Source: Adiantum capillus-veneris
Lineage: Eukaryota > Streptophyta > Polypodiopsida > Polypodiales > Pteridaceae
Direction of reading: 5' to 3'
Length of the DNA stretch: 64,000 nt
NCBI GenBank assembly: GCA_014529385.2
Contig: CM043959.1
Span: forward strand, 50,674,753-50,738,752
Part shown: one piece after another, positions 46,663 through 57,048 of the stretch
How positions within the stretch are numbered: position 1 is the stretch's first letter
Layout: each line of letters opens with the position of its first letter
The notes under the pieces: model-generated
The model's database searches: none
What the model was told of the DNA's origin: nothing
The model's input: the letters and a program-made list of their open reading frames with translations, nothing else
Program-made: the position numbers and the translations under genes

Positions 46663-48200
46663 TAAAGTCTTGCTCGACTACCAAGCCTCTGGAGAAATAG
46701 CCAACTACTTACCTCTTCGTTATGGTCCTCAAGTGAAACTGCCTTGATGCAAGATTCCTTTATCTTGCTACACTTTCCTAGGTCCATGCTGGTGCACAGG
46801 CTTCCATTTTCAAAGCCCTCCCCTTTGCTTGATATGTTGTCCATCTTTTGCAAAGCCTTGCTAACAGGCTGGTTTTCCTCTTCTCTTGTATCTTTCATGA
46901 CCTTTGCATTCCTCTTACTCTGACGAGGCCTAATCAACACTTTACACCTTCTTATCCTTATTGCCCAATGCTGTCGATTGATTGCTTTGGTGCCTATTTC
47001 ATTCAAGGTTAAAGATGTACTCACATTTGTAACACAATTTTCTTGACTTACCTCCCCCACCTGGGTAGCATCTTTTGATTCTTTAACCTCTTGTTCTATT
47101 GCTTGAGTTCTTTGAATAGTCTTCTTACTTGATCCTTCTTCTGTTACACTCATTTTGACCTCTTCTGCAAGACTAATGATACTTGGTGTGCGGGTACCAA
47201 TTGATGGTGGGCATAGGATGATTGTAAGTGGTGATTGTGGTGGTGGTTGCATTGGTGACTGGCGTTGAATTGGTGTAGCCAGCTGTGGTTGCACCGCTGG
47301 TGGTGTGATTTGAACAGGTGGGATTGGTTGCCTGAGTGGCGGAGGTCTTGCTCTTGGTGGAGAGATCTGATTCTGTCTCCCCCTTCTATTGAAATTCTGC
47401 CTCCTCGGGTGTGGGCAGTAGTACATTCCATGGCCATCTTCCCCGTAGTTGTAACAATGGTACTCTGGGTTCTGCCTTCGCTGTCCTCTTCCTTGTTCTG
47501 GGTTCCTGCCAGGTGTATGCCCTTGGTGCACCAGATGCACAGATAAACTCTCTAGTTGGGTGGTGATGCGACTCAGTAGGTCTTGCTCTTTTGATGCCTC
47601 CTGTGGTTGGACTCTATGATTGGCTGTTGCAGTCACTGGGGTTGGTTGGGCCGAGCTTGTTTCCTCTGACTCGTTTACTCTTGCTTGCATGCATAGCTTC
47701 TTGTCTTTAAGGCGGGCTACTTCGACTGCCAACTCATATGTTGCAGGAAACCTTCCCTTCACCTTCTCTCTAAGCGACGACCATAGACCAGCAATGAAAC
47801 GGTCCTTCTTTAGGAAATTAGGCTCTCCTTCACCTTCCTCCAGTGAGGCAACCCATCTCTCCCATAAGTCCACAAATTTAGACTCGTAGGTGGCATACTC
47901 CAGCAGGCCTCCCTGCTTTAATTCTGTTAGTAACTGCCATAGCCTCTCCGAGGTTGTGCCTCCACCAAACCTCTTTACAAAAGAAGCCATTAACACATCC
48001 CATGCATTCTTGGTGGCCTGGGGCAATGCATTATACCAGGACTTGGCCTCTACTTTCATCAGTAGAGGAAAAATTCTAAGTCGTGAAGCGTCGTCATCTT
48101 TGTTGGAGACGATACAAGCAATGTCGAAATCATCCAAAAAGTCGGTGGTGAGATCCTCTCCCTTCTTTCCACTGAACGTGGGGAAAGAAACACTTGCCAT
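46647..48200 (-). CDS. E gag, 517 residues
   Basis: An intact frame from ATG at 48200. Residues 1-170 are a retrotransposon gag domain: MASVSFPTFSGKKGEDLTTD, LMKVEAKSWYNALPQATKN, WDVLMASFVKRFGGG, LWQLLTELKQGGLLEYATYE, DRFIAGLWSSLREKVKG. Residues about 235-265 contain HCYNYGEDGHGMYYC, a zinc-knuckle remnant with one Cys replaced. A Pro/Gln-rich stretch (about 275-335) and a charged C-terminus follow. It ends in a stop without entering protease. The open frame, against the many stops in the other elements here, suggests E is comparatively young or still maintained. It would assemble the particle; enzymes must come from another element. Confidence 0.8.
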   Translation of the reverse strand: MASVSFPTFSGKKGEDLTTDFLDDFDIACIVSNKDDDASRLRIFPLLMKVEAKSWYNALPQATKNAWDVLMASFVKRFGGGTTSERLWQLLTELKQGGLLEYATYESKFVDLWERWVASLEEGEGEPNFLKKDRFIAGLWSSLREKVKGRFPATYELAVEVARLKDKKLCMQARVNESEETSSAQPTPVTATANHRVQPQEASKEQDLLSRITTQLESLSVHLVHQGHTPGRNPEQGRGQRRQNPEYHCYNYGEDGHGMYYCPHPRRQNFNRRGRQNQISPPRARPPPLRQPIPPVQITPPAVQPQLATPIQRQSPMQPPPQSPLTIILCPPSIGTRTPSIISLAEEVKMSVTEEGSSKKTIQRTQAIEQEVKESKDATQVGEVSQENCVTNVSTSLTLNEIGTKAINRQHWAIRIRRCKVLIRPRQSKRNAKVMKDTREEENQPVSKALQKMDNISSKGEGFENGSLCTSMDLGKCSKIKESCIKAVSLEDHNEEVSSWLFLQRLGSRARLYCVVL

Positions 48201-48542
48201 GGTAGTGACTTAGGAAATTACAAACCTCTTTTTTTTTTTTTTTTTTTACATTACATTAACAATAGTGGCTCATAGCAACTTTTTTACAGGGGTGGGTGGA
48301 TAGGTTAAAACAAGATAAAGATAGAAACATTAAAGGAATGTTGGTAATCTAATATGGGGAGAATGATAGGGTTCGGGGAATTGAGGATTTCTCCTAGTAC
48401 CGTCGCACCGAATAGGTGTACGATCTTCTGTTGGTAGAAGACTTTCCTATCTACATAGATATTCACATGCATATGCTGCAAGAATCTGAACGGGAATGCC
48501 GTTGGCCCGTTTTCCATCATGCACAGAGGATGAAATACTTAC

Positions 48543-49073
48543 TTATATTCTTATCGTGCCAGTGTTGATGAGTCGGTACATCCACAAGAGGTCGTCGCCT
48601 TTCATGGGCTCTACCTTTCCTTCGTTGCTCAGCACGTACGGGGTGATGGCGACGCGTCTGACCACTCCCAGCCTCTTGGCTAACAACAATTGCAGGTAAT
48701 TTCCATAGTCGGCGTGTTGCATGAATTCTACTCCATTCAGTTGCAACTCGTCCCCAGCCCACTGGGTTTCTCCCGTGGTAGAGAGCTTCTTCAGGATAAG
48801 TTGTACAGGGAGAGGAGGAAGATCCTCCACTCTCTTTCCAAAACAGCGACAGCAGTAGCCGAACCACTCTTCTCTAGGACATGGGAATCTTCTTACCACT
48901 TCTTCTTCCAGATTGTCGAAGTGGATTGGTAGCACTTGCATGCGTCGTGCAAATCCGTAGGCGACCTTTCGCCGCTTAGCTTCGGATGACTTCCTCTTTG
49001 GCAAACTGGGTACAACCCGGCTTTCTGAGCTTGAAGCACTTGCTTGGCCAGATGCTTCTCCCTTCGGGGTCAT
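48543..49073 (-). CDS. E internal ORF, 176 residues, unrecognised
   Basis: An open frame between the CCHC protein and gag. It starts MTPKGEASGQASASSSESRV, with a Ser-rich head and the basic stretch PKRKSSEAKRRK (nuclear-signal-like), then a folded-looking region (LPIHFDNLEEEVVRRFPCPR, EEWFGYCCRCFGKRVEDLPP, NYLQLLLAKRLGVVRRVAIT). No family recognised. The same strand and position, 5' of gag, suggest it belongs to the element. Confidence 0.45.
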   Translation of the reverse strand: MTPKGEASGQASASSSESRVVPSLPKRKSSEAKRRKVAYGFARRMQVLPIHFDNLEEEVVRRFPCPREEWFGYCCRCFGKRVEDLPPLPVQLILKKLSTTGETQWAGDELQLNGVEFMQHADYGNYLQLLLAKRLGVVRRVAITPYVLSNEGKVEPMKGDDLLWMYRLINTGTIRI

Positions 49074-49244
49074 GTGTTTCCAGACTGGCTTATCTTCTCC
49101 TTGCCTTTGGCTCGAGCAGCCCCTTTAGGCCACTTTGGAGTTATAACTTTGACTGTAGTTTCTTTAGGGAAAAGAGGTCTCACCGTTTGCTTCCCTTCCT
49201 TGATGTGAGTGACTTCTTTGCGATGAATGTAGATGTAGATGACT

Positions 49245-49502
49245 TCAGCCCTTTCGCTGCCTTCGTTGCTGGCACTCATTGACAGCGTGCCTTGGTTGAC
49301 AACAGTGATGGCACTTCACCGACCTCCCACCTGATGCTCTCAATTTATAGTTAGAACGAGCGACACGAGATGGAGAATTTACCTCTTGAATGCTGACGAC
49401 ACTGCAGCCTGGCAGTAGCACCTCAATGAAGGCAGCTAGTGCCTCCTTCGTCTCCTCTTCTTCCGTCCTCCAGTTAAAAAATTCCTTCAGCCATTCGTCC
49501 AT
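49245..49502 (-). CDS. E small CCHC zinc-knuckle protein
   Basis: 85 codons from ATG at 49502: MDEWLKEFFNWRTEEEETKE, then a basic region and CHHCCQPRHAVNEC, a complete C-x2-C-x4-H-x4-C knuckle, followed by QQRRQRKG. The knuckle is intact here while the one in gag is damaged. It lies just inside the 5' LTR, so it could be a separate leader protein or an exon joined to gag. Confidence 0.5.
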   Translation of the reverse strand: MDEWLKEFFNWRTEEEETKEALAAFIEVLLPGCSVVSIQEVNSPSRVARSNYKLRASGGRSVKCHHCCQPRHAVNECQQRRQRKG

Positions 49503-49558
49503 GATTGATAGTGGGCGTCACTTTCAGCATTGTAAACTGAAGGGTGGTAGAAAGCCCT

Positions 49559-49575
49559 CCTCCGTGGGGGCACCA
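49559..49575 (-). other. candidate primer-binding site of E
   Basis: The - strand reads TGGTGCCCCCACGGAG a few bases inside the 5' LTR. The TGG start and position fit a primer site, but the tRNA is not identified. Confidence 0.5.
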
Positions 49576-49577
49576 AA

Positions 49578-49784
49578 TGACGGGAGCAAAGCGAACCCCA
49601 AACCCCCGACGGCCTCTAAAACATCGGGGACCGAATGGCGCGCCTCGAGCCTGTCACGGTAAAGCGAACAGGGGGCACCACCTAGCTTGAGCGGCTAGGA
49701 CGCAAACAACACAACACCATAACAAAATTTTCATCCAAGAGAGATGGATGCTTGGGAGTAATGATGAAGAGGAAAGGGAATGAG

Positions 49785-49833
<49 letters not shown>

Positions 49834-51150
49834 GGAGGCGGTATAGCGGCTTAGTACATAGGCACCACAAAAGGATGGCGAATCCGCACACCCTTCACAC
49901 ATACACAAGCTCACTCCAAACACAAGACTAGGTGGCGATTCCGCACACCTCACATGGGCAAAACATTGCAAGAAAACATACTCACAAAAACTCAAGCTTT
50001 ATTTAGAGAATAAGGCGATGAAATGGGGAGCATAGGGTAGGGGAAGGAGAAGGGAGAGAGTAGTAGAGCACATGGCGGATAGGTGGGAGTTGATGGCGAA
50101 GACTCGCACGAGGGTTATGGCCATCATCCTTCATTTAGTTACCCTTCATCTTCCATAGCCCAAGGGTGTAGAGGTCATGCTCAAGACAAGCATGGTGATT
50201 GCGGTGATGGTGATGGTGTGGGTGTGTGTGTGTGCACTAGGCACACACAGTGCATAGTGTGTTCTTTGGTGATGTTGTGTGTGTATAGTGTGATGGTGAC
50301 CCCTCTTTATATAGGGGAGGAGGGGGGAGGAATTCTAGAATTTAGAAATGAAGAAATCATTATCTACATAGGCCATGTGACTGTGGGCCCCACTTGTCTG
50401 GCTGTGTGTATATGTGCCAGAACAGTAGTCTCATGAGAGAGAGACTAAGAGAGAGAGAGAGATGGGTTGATGAAAAAAAGTGAGAGATGACATGGAGAAT
50501 AAAGTAATTACAAGAGGGGAGGGAGGGGAGTGTGTTCAGAGGTGAATCTATGTGCAGATGTGTGTGGACACAAGGAAAATCAGGTAACCACCGAGTGGGG
50601 ATGGGTCTGTGGGCACGTTTTTCAGTGAAACTGAGTGTGTGTGAGTGTGGGGGAGGTTATTTAGCTACAAGACAAGAGACATGGCGCCCTTTAGAGAGAG
50701 AGGGGGGTATTTGGGTCATGGGATATGATAGGAGAGAGAAAGGGGAGGTGGGGTATACTATTTTGGAAGATAGCATAAGTTCCATGTGAGTTAGGGTGCA
50801 TTATTGGTGAGTTAGAATGAATTATTCGTGAGAGGTGGGGTAGCTTGAGGGGAGAGAGAAAGGAGAAAGGACAAGGGGAAGAGAGAGGGGGTTGACCTTT
50901 TGAGTAGAGGAGAGGAAAAGGGACACACGGCGGGGCAATAGTGAAGAAAAGGGAGGCAAGGTGGGGATGGGCTGCCCCGCACGCATGAGGTGGCCAATTT
51001 TACCTTTCTCATATATTTACATAATCATACTTTATTTTTTCTTACTTTTTTCCAATGCCTTTTATCACTCCCTCCCTAAGAGGGGGTTTTCATGGGGTGG
51101 GGACGAGAGAAGAGGGGTATGGGAGCTTGGCTTGTGAAAAGCCCCCATCA
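49578..51150 (-). repeat. element E LTR, 5' copy (1573 bp)
   Basis: Pair of 44368-45699 with the same termini and an extra block at about 49730-49980 containing a (GA)n tract (49788-49831). Target duplication GCAT at 51151-51154. Confidence 0.9.
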
Positions 51151-51154
51151 GCAT

Positions 51155-51248
51155 CAAGCATACACTCTCTCCATGCCGCAAAGTCTGACCCATCAAACAC
51201 GCGCATCTGTGAGAGGTCACAATCTGATCGATCACCTGTCTCTGCCAT
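51155..51248 (-). pseudogene. C2 gag, N-terminal part
   Basis: From ATG at 51248: MAETGDRSDCDLSQMRVFDG then SDFAAWRECMLDA, the start of a copia gag (F-x-G-x-x-(F/Y)-x-x-W). The frame is interrupted by E and resumes at 44367 with LTQRGLHRPLSG. Removing E and one target copy joins the two in phase. Confidence 0.75.
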
Positions 51249-52422
51249 GAGCACAATGTAGCAAACTAGAAAGCAAAACCACCTCACCAACAACACCTGG
51301 AAACTGTCTACAAATATGGCCAGAAACACAATGTAAAACCTGTGAGACACACTCCAAAATAGAGCTCCCGCAATGTCAATACAAGTCAGCCCTAAACTGG
51401 CTCGAATTGCATCAACAAAAGTCTGCAAATATGGCTCAAAACCTGATGCAAAGTTGCACCAATAACCGTGCAAAACCTTGCACAAAATCACAAGTCAATA
51501 TGACTTAATCGCGCATAAATATCTGACAATATTTTGGAGCAAAATCTCAATAGTAAACCTCAAAGAGACAATAATATATGCCACGATGGCCAATCCGGGA
51601 ATAAACTCGACCGGAATCACCTCACAAAGTCATACATATGAGCATACCCGCTCTTGCCGGAGTACCACTCAAACAATCTCAGCCATAAACAAATACACAA
51701 ATCCATGTATGGCATACATAAACCGCCAAGACCATGGCAACATAGCTCACTGTCACATGAGTGGCTCTCTGGACAAATGCATATCCAAAAACCTGTGTAC
51801 ACCTATGAATTTGTTGGTTGCTGCAGAAAATACTCCATGTGTGTGAGATATACCAAAAACAGTGTTTTTGGGACCCGAAAGTGCACAAATAAACCTGTTG
51901 CTGTATCTGCTATAATTCAAAGCATAATTTCAGCAAATAGACATCACCATCGCGTCCGGAGAGTACCAAAACCCTGACCTAAACTCCTGGATCATGTAGA
52001 TCTGACTCTGTATGACGGAGCTACGCAAAAAACTGTGTTTTAGAGCCCGAAAATGGCAAAAACGAGCTGCACACAGTCTTGAACCTGCTCCTGCTCCACT
52101 CTGCATGATGCAATGTCCTCTCAATGCAAGCTCCAATGCAAGATCTCTGCCACAATAGCATCCAAGCACTCGAATGTCAAGCTCTCCTCCGCCGAGCACT
52201 TCTCTAATGAGCTCCACTGAGCTCAAAAGCTCCTCTCACCAAGGAAGCCACAACCGCCTCCTCGACCAAGCTTGACCACACCAAGCTCCTAAGCTCCAAA
52301 GATAGTGCTCCTCAAGCTAAAATCGCTCTCCGTGAAACTCCGTGATCGAACTCCACCGTCGAGAACGAGCGAGCTATTGCCTCGAAGCTCTCAAAGCCGT
52401 CGTGCTCTCCGCGGTCACCATA
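51249..52422 (-). other. C2 untranslated leader
   Basis: About 1.2 kb between the primer site and gag. It is low in coding signal. Overlapping short frames on both strands are not supported as genes. Confidence 0.5.
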
Positions 52423-52434
52423 GCTCTGATACCA
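52423..52434 (-). other. primer-binding site of C2
   Basis: The - strand reads TGGTATCAGAGC, an exact initiator Met-tRNA type site, 2 bp from the LTR. Confidence 0.9.
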
Positions 52435-52436
52435 AT

Positions 52437-52625
52437 TGAAGGGTATCGGGGAGCACACCACAGACGGAGAGTGAGAGAGAGAGAAGGAGACACACACGAT
52501 GTGGGTGGGGAGACTCAAAAGAGTGAGCAGCCCCCTATACACTTATGCTATGTATAAGGTATACAAGTTAGTGGGCGCCCAGACTCTGGGCGGTCGGGCA
52601 AGGCACAGGCGCCTATACCCCAACA
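52437..52625 (-). repeat. copia C2 5' LTR, 189 bp
   Basis: Pair of 42364-42552, with few differences. Starts TGAAGGGTATCGG, ends TACCCCAACA, followed by target copy AGTCT. Confidence 0.9.
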
Positions 52626-52630
52626 AGTCT

Positions 52631-54330
52631 GACAATGTGGATTGGTTCCACCTAGCAGCAACCATAGACACTTGGGGAAATAGGGGGATGACCTGGGTAA
52701 CACCTGAGGGGGACTAAATGCCACAACTCATACCTTTAAATATGACAGGAGCAATGCATATAGCTTTCGATGACCTACCAGATGTAGGCTTGACTCACAT
52801 TGGAACCGGTAGCATCTCAAAAGACTATATCCCACACGATTTGGAGTCAGAATCATCAATTGAAATTAACTCCGAGGACAAAGAATCTAAGTTAGTCTTG
52901 GTGCAAATGTGAAAAAAAACCATTCAAGGCCTAATGGTACCCTAAATGACTATCTATCTCGGAGAGGAGAAGACACAAGTAGCCATTCATCTAGTGACTC
53001 TTCACTAGAGGAAGGTTGTAATCGAAAATTAGACAAGAGGACTAAGAGATAAAAGAGGCGATGAGATCGAGCCAATGTACATGCTAGGATAAATGAAAAG
53101 AAATCTACCACAAAATGTCTCAGTTATATGGGGGCTTGTGATGCTCACTGTAAGTTGGTAAATAATTGGGGTGAATACCTTCAAAGATTCATGTGGTGTA
53201 GTCCACAATCCATTGACATTGCACAGTTAGAGTCTACAGAGAAGACAAAGTTGAGCCATTTTGTAAGGAGAGGACAAAATCAAGACCTAGCTCAACAACA
53301 AAAGGAAGCAGAAGATAAATCACAGTCCACAGAACAACAAGACCCCACAGATCTACACGTTACAAGATCACACAACAAAAGGATAAGATGTCCTTACATC
53401 CTATTAGAGTGAAAACCATTTGAAAAATGGGGTTTATACTTTATAGGCCCAATTTGTCTTGCAGTTGGTAACACTCAATCTCGATATATTATTGTTGCTA
53501 CTAACTATGTGACAAAGTGGGCGGAAGCCAAGGTGACATGCAAGGCTGATGCAAGTTCAACTGCTAAGTCTCTCTTTGAGAACATTATTACATGATTTGG
53601 TTATACCCTTGAGATTGTGAGTGACAATGGTACTCATTTTATAAATGGAGTGATAAAGGAACTCATGACAAACTTCATGATATCCCACCATAAGTCTACA
53701 CATTATTATCCACAACAAATTGTCAAGATGAGAGCACTTACAAGACTTTAATTTCTACCTTGACCAAAACAATGAAAGCTTATTACACAGATTGGGATTT
53801 AAAGCTGGCATCATCTCTATGGGCTTATTGTACTGCTTACAAAGTGGCTATTAATTGTTGAGTGTTTATATATCCTTGAGTGGCTAGATAAAGAAGGACA
53901 ATTGGCTGTGCAAAATGCATTTGTGGAGAAAGATAGGAGAAAGAAATTTTTTGATCGTCATTTAAAGAACTAGGATATCAAGGTTGGGGATAAGTCTTGA
54001 TGGAGTTGAAACCACTAGATTCCTCAATGGGAGTAATTGTAAAAGATACTATGATCCTTTAAGCCAAGAGGAGCTACATGCCATCCATCAAAAAAAGGCA
54101 AGCCAAGGCACAAGCAGAATTGAAAAAGATACAAGATCAAGCTGAGGCTAAGGAGTGACAGTAACGTATTAGACGCCAACAAGAGGCCAACCTTGGAGTT
54201 ACACATGCATTTCAAGTTGAAACAGAGGATGATTGGTTGTACTCTAACACACCTCTACGATACCCTATTGAGTTAAATAACACTTATGGGAAAGTGTTAT
54301 ATAAGTGAATTGATGACGGGTAAGCTGGCA
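52631..54330 (+). pseudogene. G2 pol remainder with integrase
   Basis: The G2 frame resumes after C2 (DNVDWFHLAATIDTWGNRGM). Integrase core sequence lies at 53410-53760: KPFEKWGLYFIGPICLAV, where the first catalytic Asp (usually G-L-D-F-I-G-P) is Tyr, SRYIIVATNYVTKWAEAK, a stop, then LEIVSDNGTHFINGV with the second Asp kept. Downstream to 54330 the frame is degraded. Reverse transcriptase and RNase H are missing. Confidence 0.75.
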
Positions 54331-54337
54331 ACCAATC

Positions 54338-55219
54338 TCTTAGGAAATAAGACGTAGCTAAATAGATTTTTGAGTAGATTACTTAATGGAAAGAGATAGA
54401 TTTCACACACAAGAGATTATAGAGTAGAGAGAGAGAGAGAGAGAGAGAGAGTACACACGATATACGTGGTTCACCCAATGTGGGCTACGTCCACGGGAAA
54501 GCAGCCACTCAATGGCTTTAGCACTTCAAAAGAAGAAGTAGTTTACAAAGGGATTAAACCCTTGATAGAGCTCCCGCCTTGCTTCCCTCTCACCACCTCA
54601 CACTCACCTTGTTGCATTAACTTCACACTATGAAATGTGTGTAGAAATGGCCTCCTTTTATAGGCCAAAAGGGATGTCCTCTCTTATGAGAGACAACCAT
54701 GTATAGCCGCCCTTGTGCGAATAAGTCCAAATCGGACCCTCCAATCCGCCCATGTGTGGCCGCCCTTGAGAAGACAAGTCCGCTTTTGAATTCGGCCACC
54801 GGCCATTGACTTTCGACCACCAGCCATCGGTCATTGACTACTGGCCACCGGCCAACCGACCGGTTGTTTTCCTTTTATAGGCCAAAAGGGCTGTCCTCTC
54901 TTATGAGAGACAGCCATGTGTAGCCGCCCTTGTGCGAATAAGTCCAAATCGGACCCTCCAATCCGCCCATGTGTGGCCGCCCTTGAGAAGACAAGTCCGC
55001 TTTTGAATTCGGCCACCGGTCACCGGCCATCGGCCATTGACTACCGGCCACCGGCCAACCAACCTCTAAAGTTGCCCTTGATTCTTGTCCGTGAAAATTT
55101 TTGTTTCCGGTGAGTGAATTTCCTTCATGCACGATGGCTTCTCCTCATAATGGGGGCCTTACAAATGTGCACTTTTACCACAGAAAATTACAAGGGTAAA
55201 TCAGGCTCCATACTTAACA
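54338..55219 (-). repeat. copia C1 3' LTR, 882 bp
   Basis: Pair of 59199-60034. Starts TCTTAGGAAATAAGACG (the terminal TG has become TC) and ends CTCCATACTTAACA. It contains a short GA tract, a 217-bp tandem duplication (54654-54870 and 54871-55087) absent from the other LTR, and GGCCACCGGCCA-type minisatellite units. Target duplication CAATC at 54333-54337. Confidence 0.9.
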
Positions 55220-55230
55220 ATCTCCCACTT
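55220..55230 (-). other. polypurine tract of C1
   Basis: The - strand reads AAGTGGGAGAT directly against the 3' LTR. Confidence 0.8.
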
Positions 55231-55450
55231 GGAGACTGATCTCCAAACCAAACCTATGACTGCTTTCCAATCTGGCTTCTTATCCTTGAATGCTGATTGA
55301 AGATGAGCAAAAGCTCAAATTCTCCTTGTTGACCACCTTTGTAAACATGTCTGCAGGATTTTCACTTGTATGCACCTTTCCTAGCTTTAGTTGTCCCTCT
55401 TCCAAAAGAGTGCGTATGAAGTGATATCTCACCTCAATGTGCTTTTTCCT

Positions 55451-57039
55451 TCAATGAAAGACTGAGTTCTTCGCAAGATGGATAGCGCTTTGGCTATCAC
55501 TGTACAAGACACAATTGTCTTGTTTGAATCCAAGATCTTCTAAGAATCTGTGAAGCCACAAAATTTCTTTGCTTGCCTCTGTCATTGCTACAACTCTTCT
55601 TCCGTGGTAGAAAGTGAAACCACCTTTTACAGCTTTGAAGCCCAGCTTACTGCTATGCCTCCAACCATGAACACATAGCCAGTAGTGCTCCTTCAAGTAT
55701 CTTTGTCACCTGCCATATCTGCATCAGCATACCCTTCTAGAAAAATATCAGTTCCTCCAAAATGCAAAGCATTTGTTGTTGTCCCTTTTAAATACCTAAG
55801 TATCCACTTCAGAGCTTGCCAATGCTCTTTACCTGGGTTGTCCATGAACCTACTCACAACTCCCACTGCATGTGCAATTTCTGGCCTTGTCCAGACCATA
55901 GCATACATTAGAGAACCTACTGCTGCAACATATGGAACTTTAGACATATAGGCTATCTCCTCTTGTGTCTTTGGACACATATCCTTCATTAGTTTCAAAT
56001 GACCAGCCAAAGGTGTAGAAACTGGTTTTGCATTTTGCATTACAAACCTTTCTAGTACCTTCTTGATGTAATCTTCTTGAGATAGCTTTATTGTCTTCTT
56101 CGTCCTGTCCCTTGATAATTTCATACCAAGTATCCTCTTTGCAACACCTAAATCTTTCATTGAAAAAGATTTGAACAGCTCCTCTTTTAGGTCTTTGATG
56201 TCCTGCATGTTAGCACTTGCAATCAACATGTCATCAACATACAACATTAGGATGATGAATTTCCCATCTCCCAAATTCTTCGTGTAGACGCAGTGATCCG
56301 AGTTGCATCTTGTGAATCCATGATCCAATATCCATCGATCAAACTTCAAGTACCATTGTCTTGATGCTTGCTTTAAACCATACAAGCTCTTCTTTAATCT
56401 GCAAACCATTTTTTCCTTACCTTTTACTTCATACCCCTTTGGTTGAAGCATGTAGATTTCCTCCTCTAAGTCACCGTGAGGGAATTCCGTATTTACATCC
56501 ATTTGCTCGAGATTTAGATCATGAGCAGCCACAAGGCTTAAGACAAGCCTAATTGAGTTCATTTTTACAACAGGAGAAAATATTTCATTGAAGTCAATAC
56601 CTTTCTTTTGAGAAAAACCTTTTACCACAAGCCTAGACTTGTACCTTTTCTTCCCACCTTCTTCTTCCTTCAGCTTGTACACCCATTTGTTTTGAAGTGC
56701 CCGCTTACCTTCAGACAACTCAACCAACTCCCATGTTTGGTTGCGATGTAGTGAGTCCATCTCCACTTGCATGCTCTTCGTCCATTCTTCTTTGGATTCA
56801 TATTGCATAGATTCTTCGTATGATTCCGGCTCTCCAGAATCTGAGATCAAGAGATGGTTGAAGGAAGGAACAAACCTTTCTGGAGGTCTACTTGCTCTTG
56901 TAGATCTTCGGGGAATAGGTTGAGGCTCCTCATTTGGTTGACGCTGTTGCACATTGTCACTGTTTTCAGTCCTTGAGTCTTCACTGTCCTCAAGCTCCAT
57001 GTACTCATCACCTATTTCTTTTGTTTGTTTTCTTTCCAA
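55451..57039 (-). pseudogene. C1 reverse transcriptase and RNase H
   Basis: The 448-codon frame 57039-55693 holds the copia reverse transcriptase: ELVELSEGKRALQNKWVYKL, SRLVVKGFSQKKGIDFNEIF, EQMDVNTEFPHGDLEEEIYM, KKSLYGLKQASRQWYLKFD and LMLYVDDMLIAS, with the catalytic YVDD intact. It runs into VGSLMYAMVWTRPEIAHAVG and ends at YADADMAGDKDT. RNase H continues in another frame at 55696-55451 (RRVVAMTEASKEILWLHRFL, YSDSQSAIHLAKNSVFH). One frame break separates them, and another lies before 57039. Confidence 0.9.
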
Positions 57040-57048
57040 GTAATCTTT

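Larger units (their letters stand above)
44368..51150 (-). mobile_element. LTR element E: gag, CCHC protein and membrane protein, no pol
   Basis: 6.8 kb inserted into the C2 gag gene. Order on -: LTR, primer site, small CCHC protein, 176-codon frame, gag, membrane-anchored frame, purine tract, LTR. No protease, reverse transcriptase or integrase is visible in the 3.9-kb interior, so it is non-autonomous. Confidence 0.8.
42364..52625 (-). mobile_element. copia element C2, internally deleted, hosting element E
   Basis: Bounded by 189-bp LTRs with the AGTCT target duplication (42359-42363, 52626-52630). It lies in G2 and is itself split by E (44368-51150). Without E it is about 3.5 kb: leader, gag, protease, then directly the end of reverse transcriptase. 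Confidence 0.85.
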
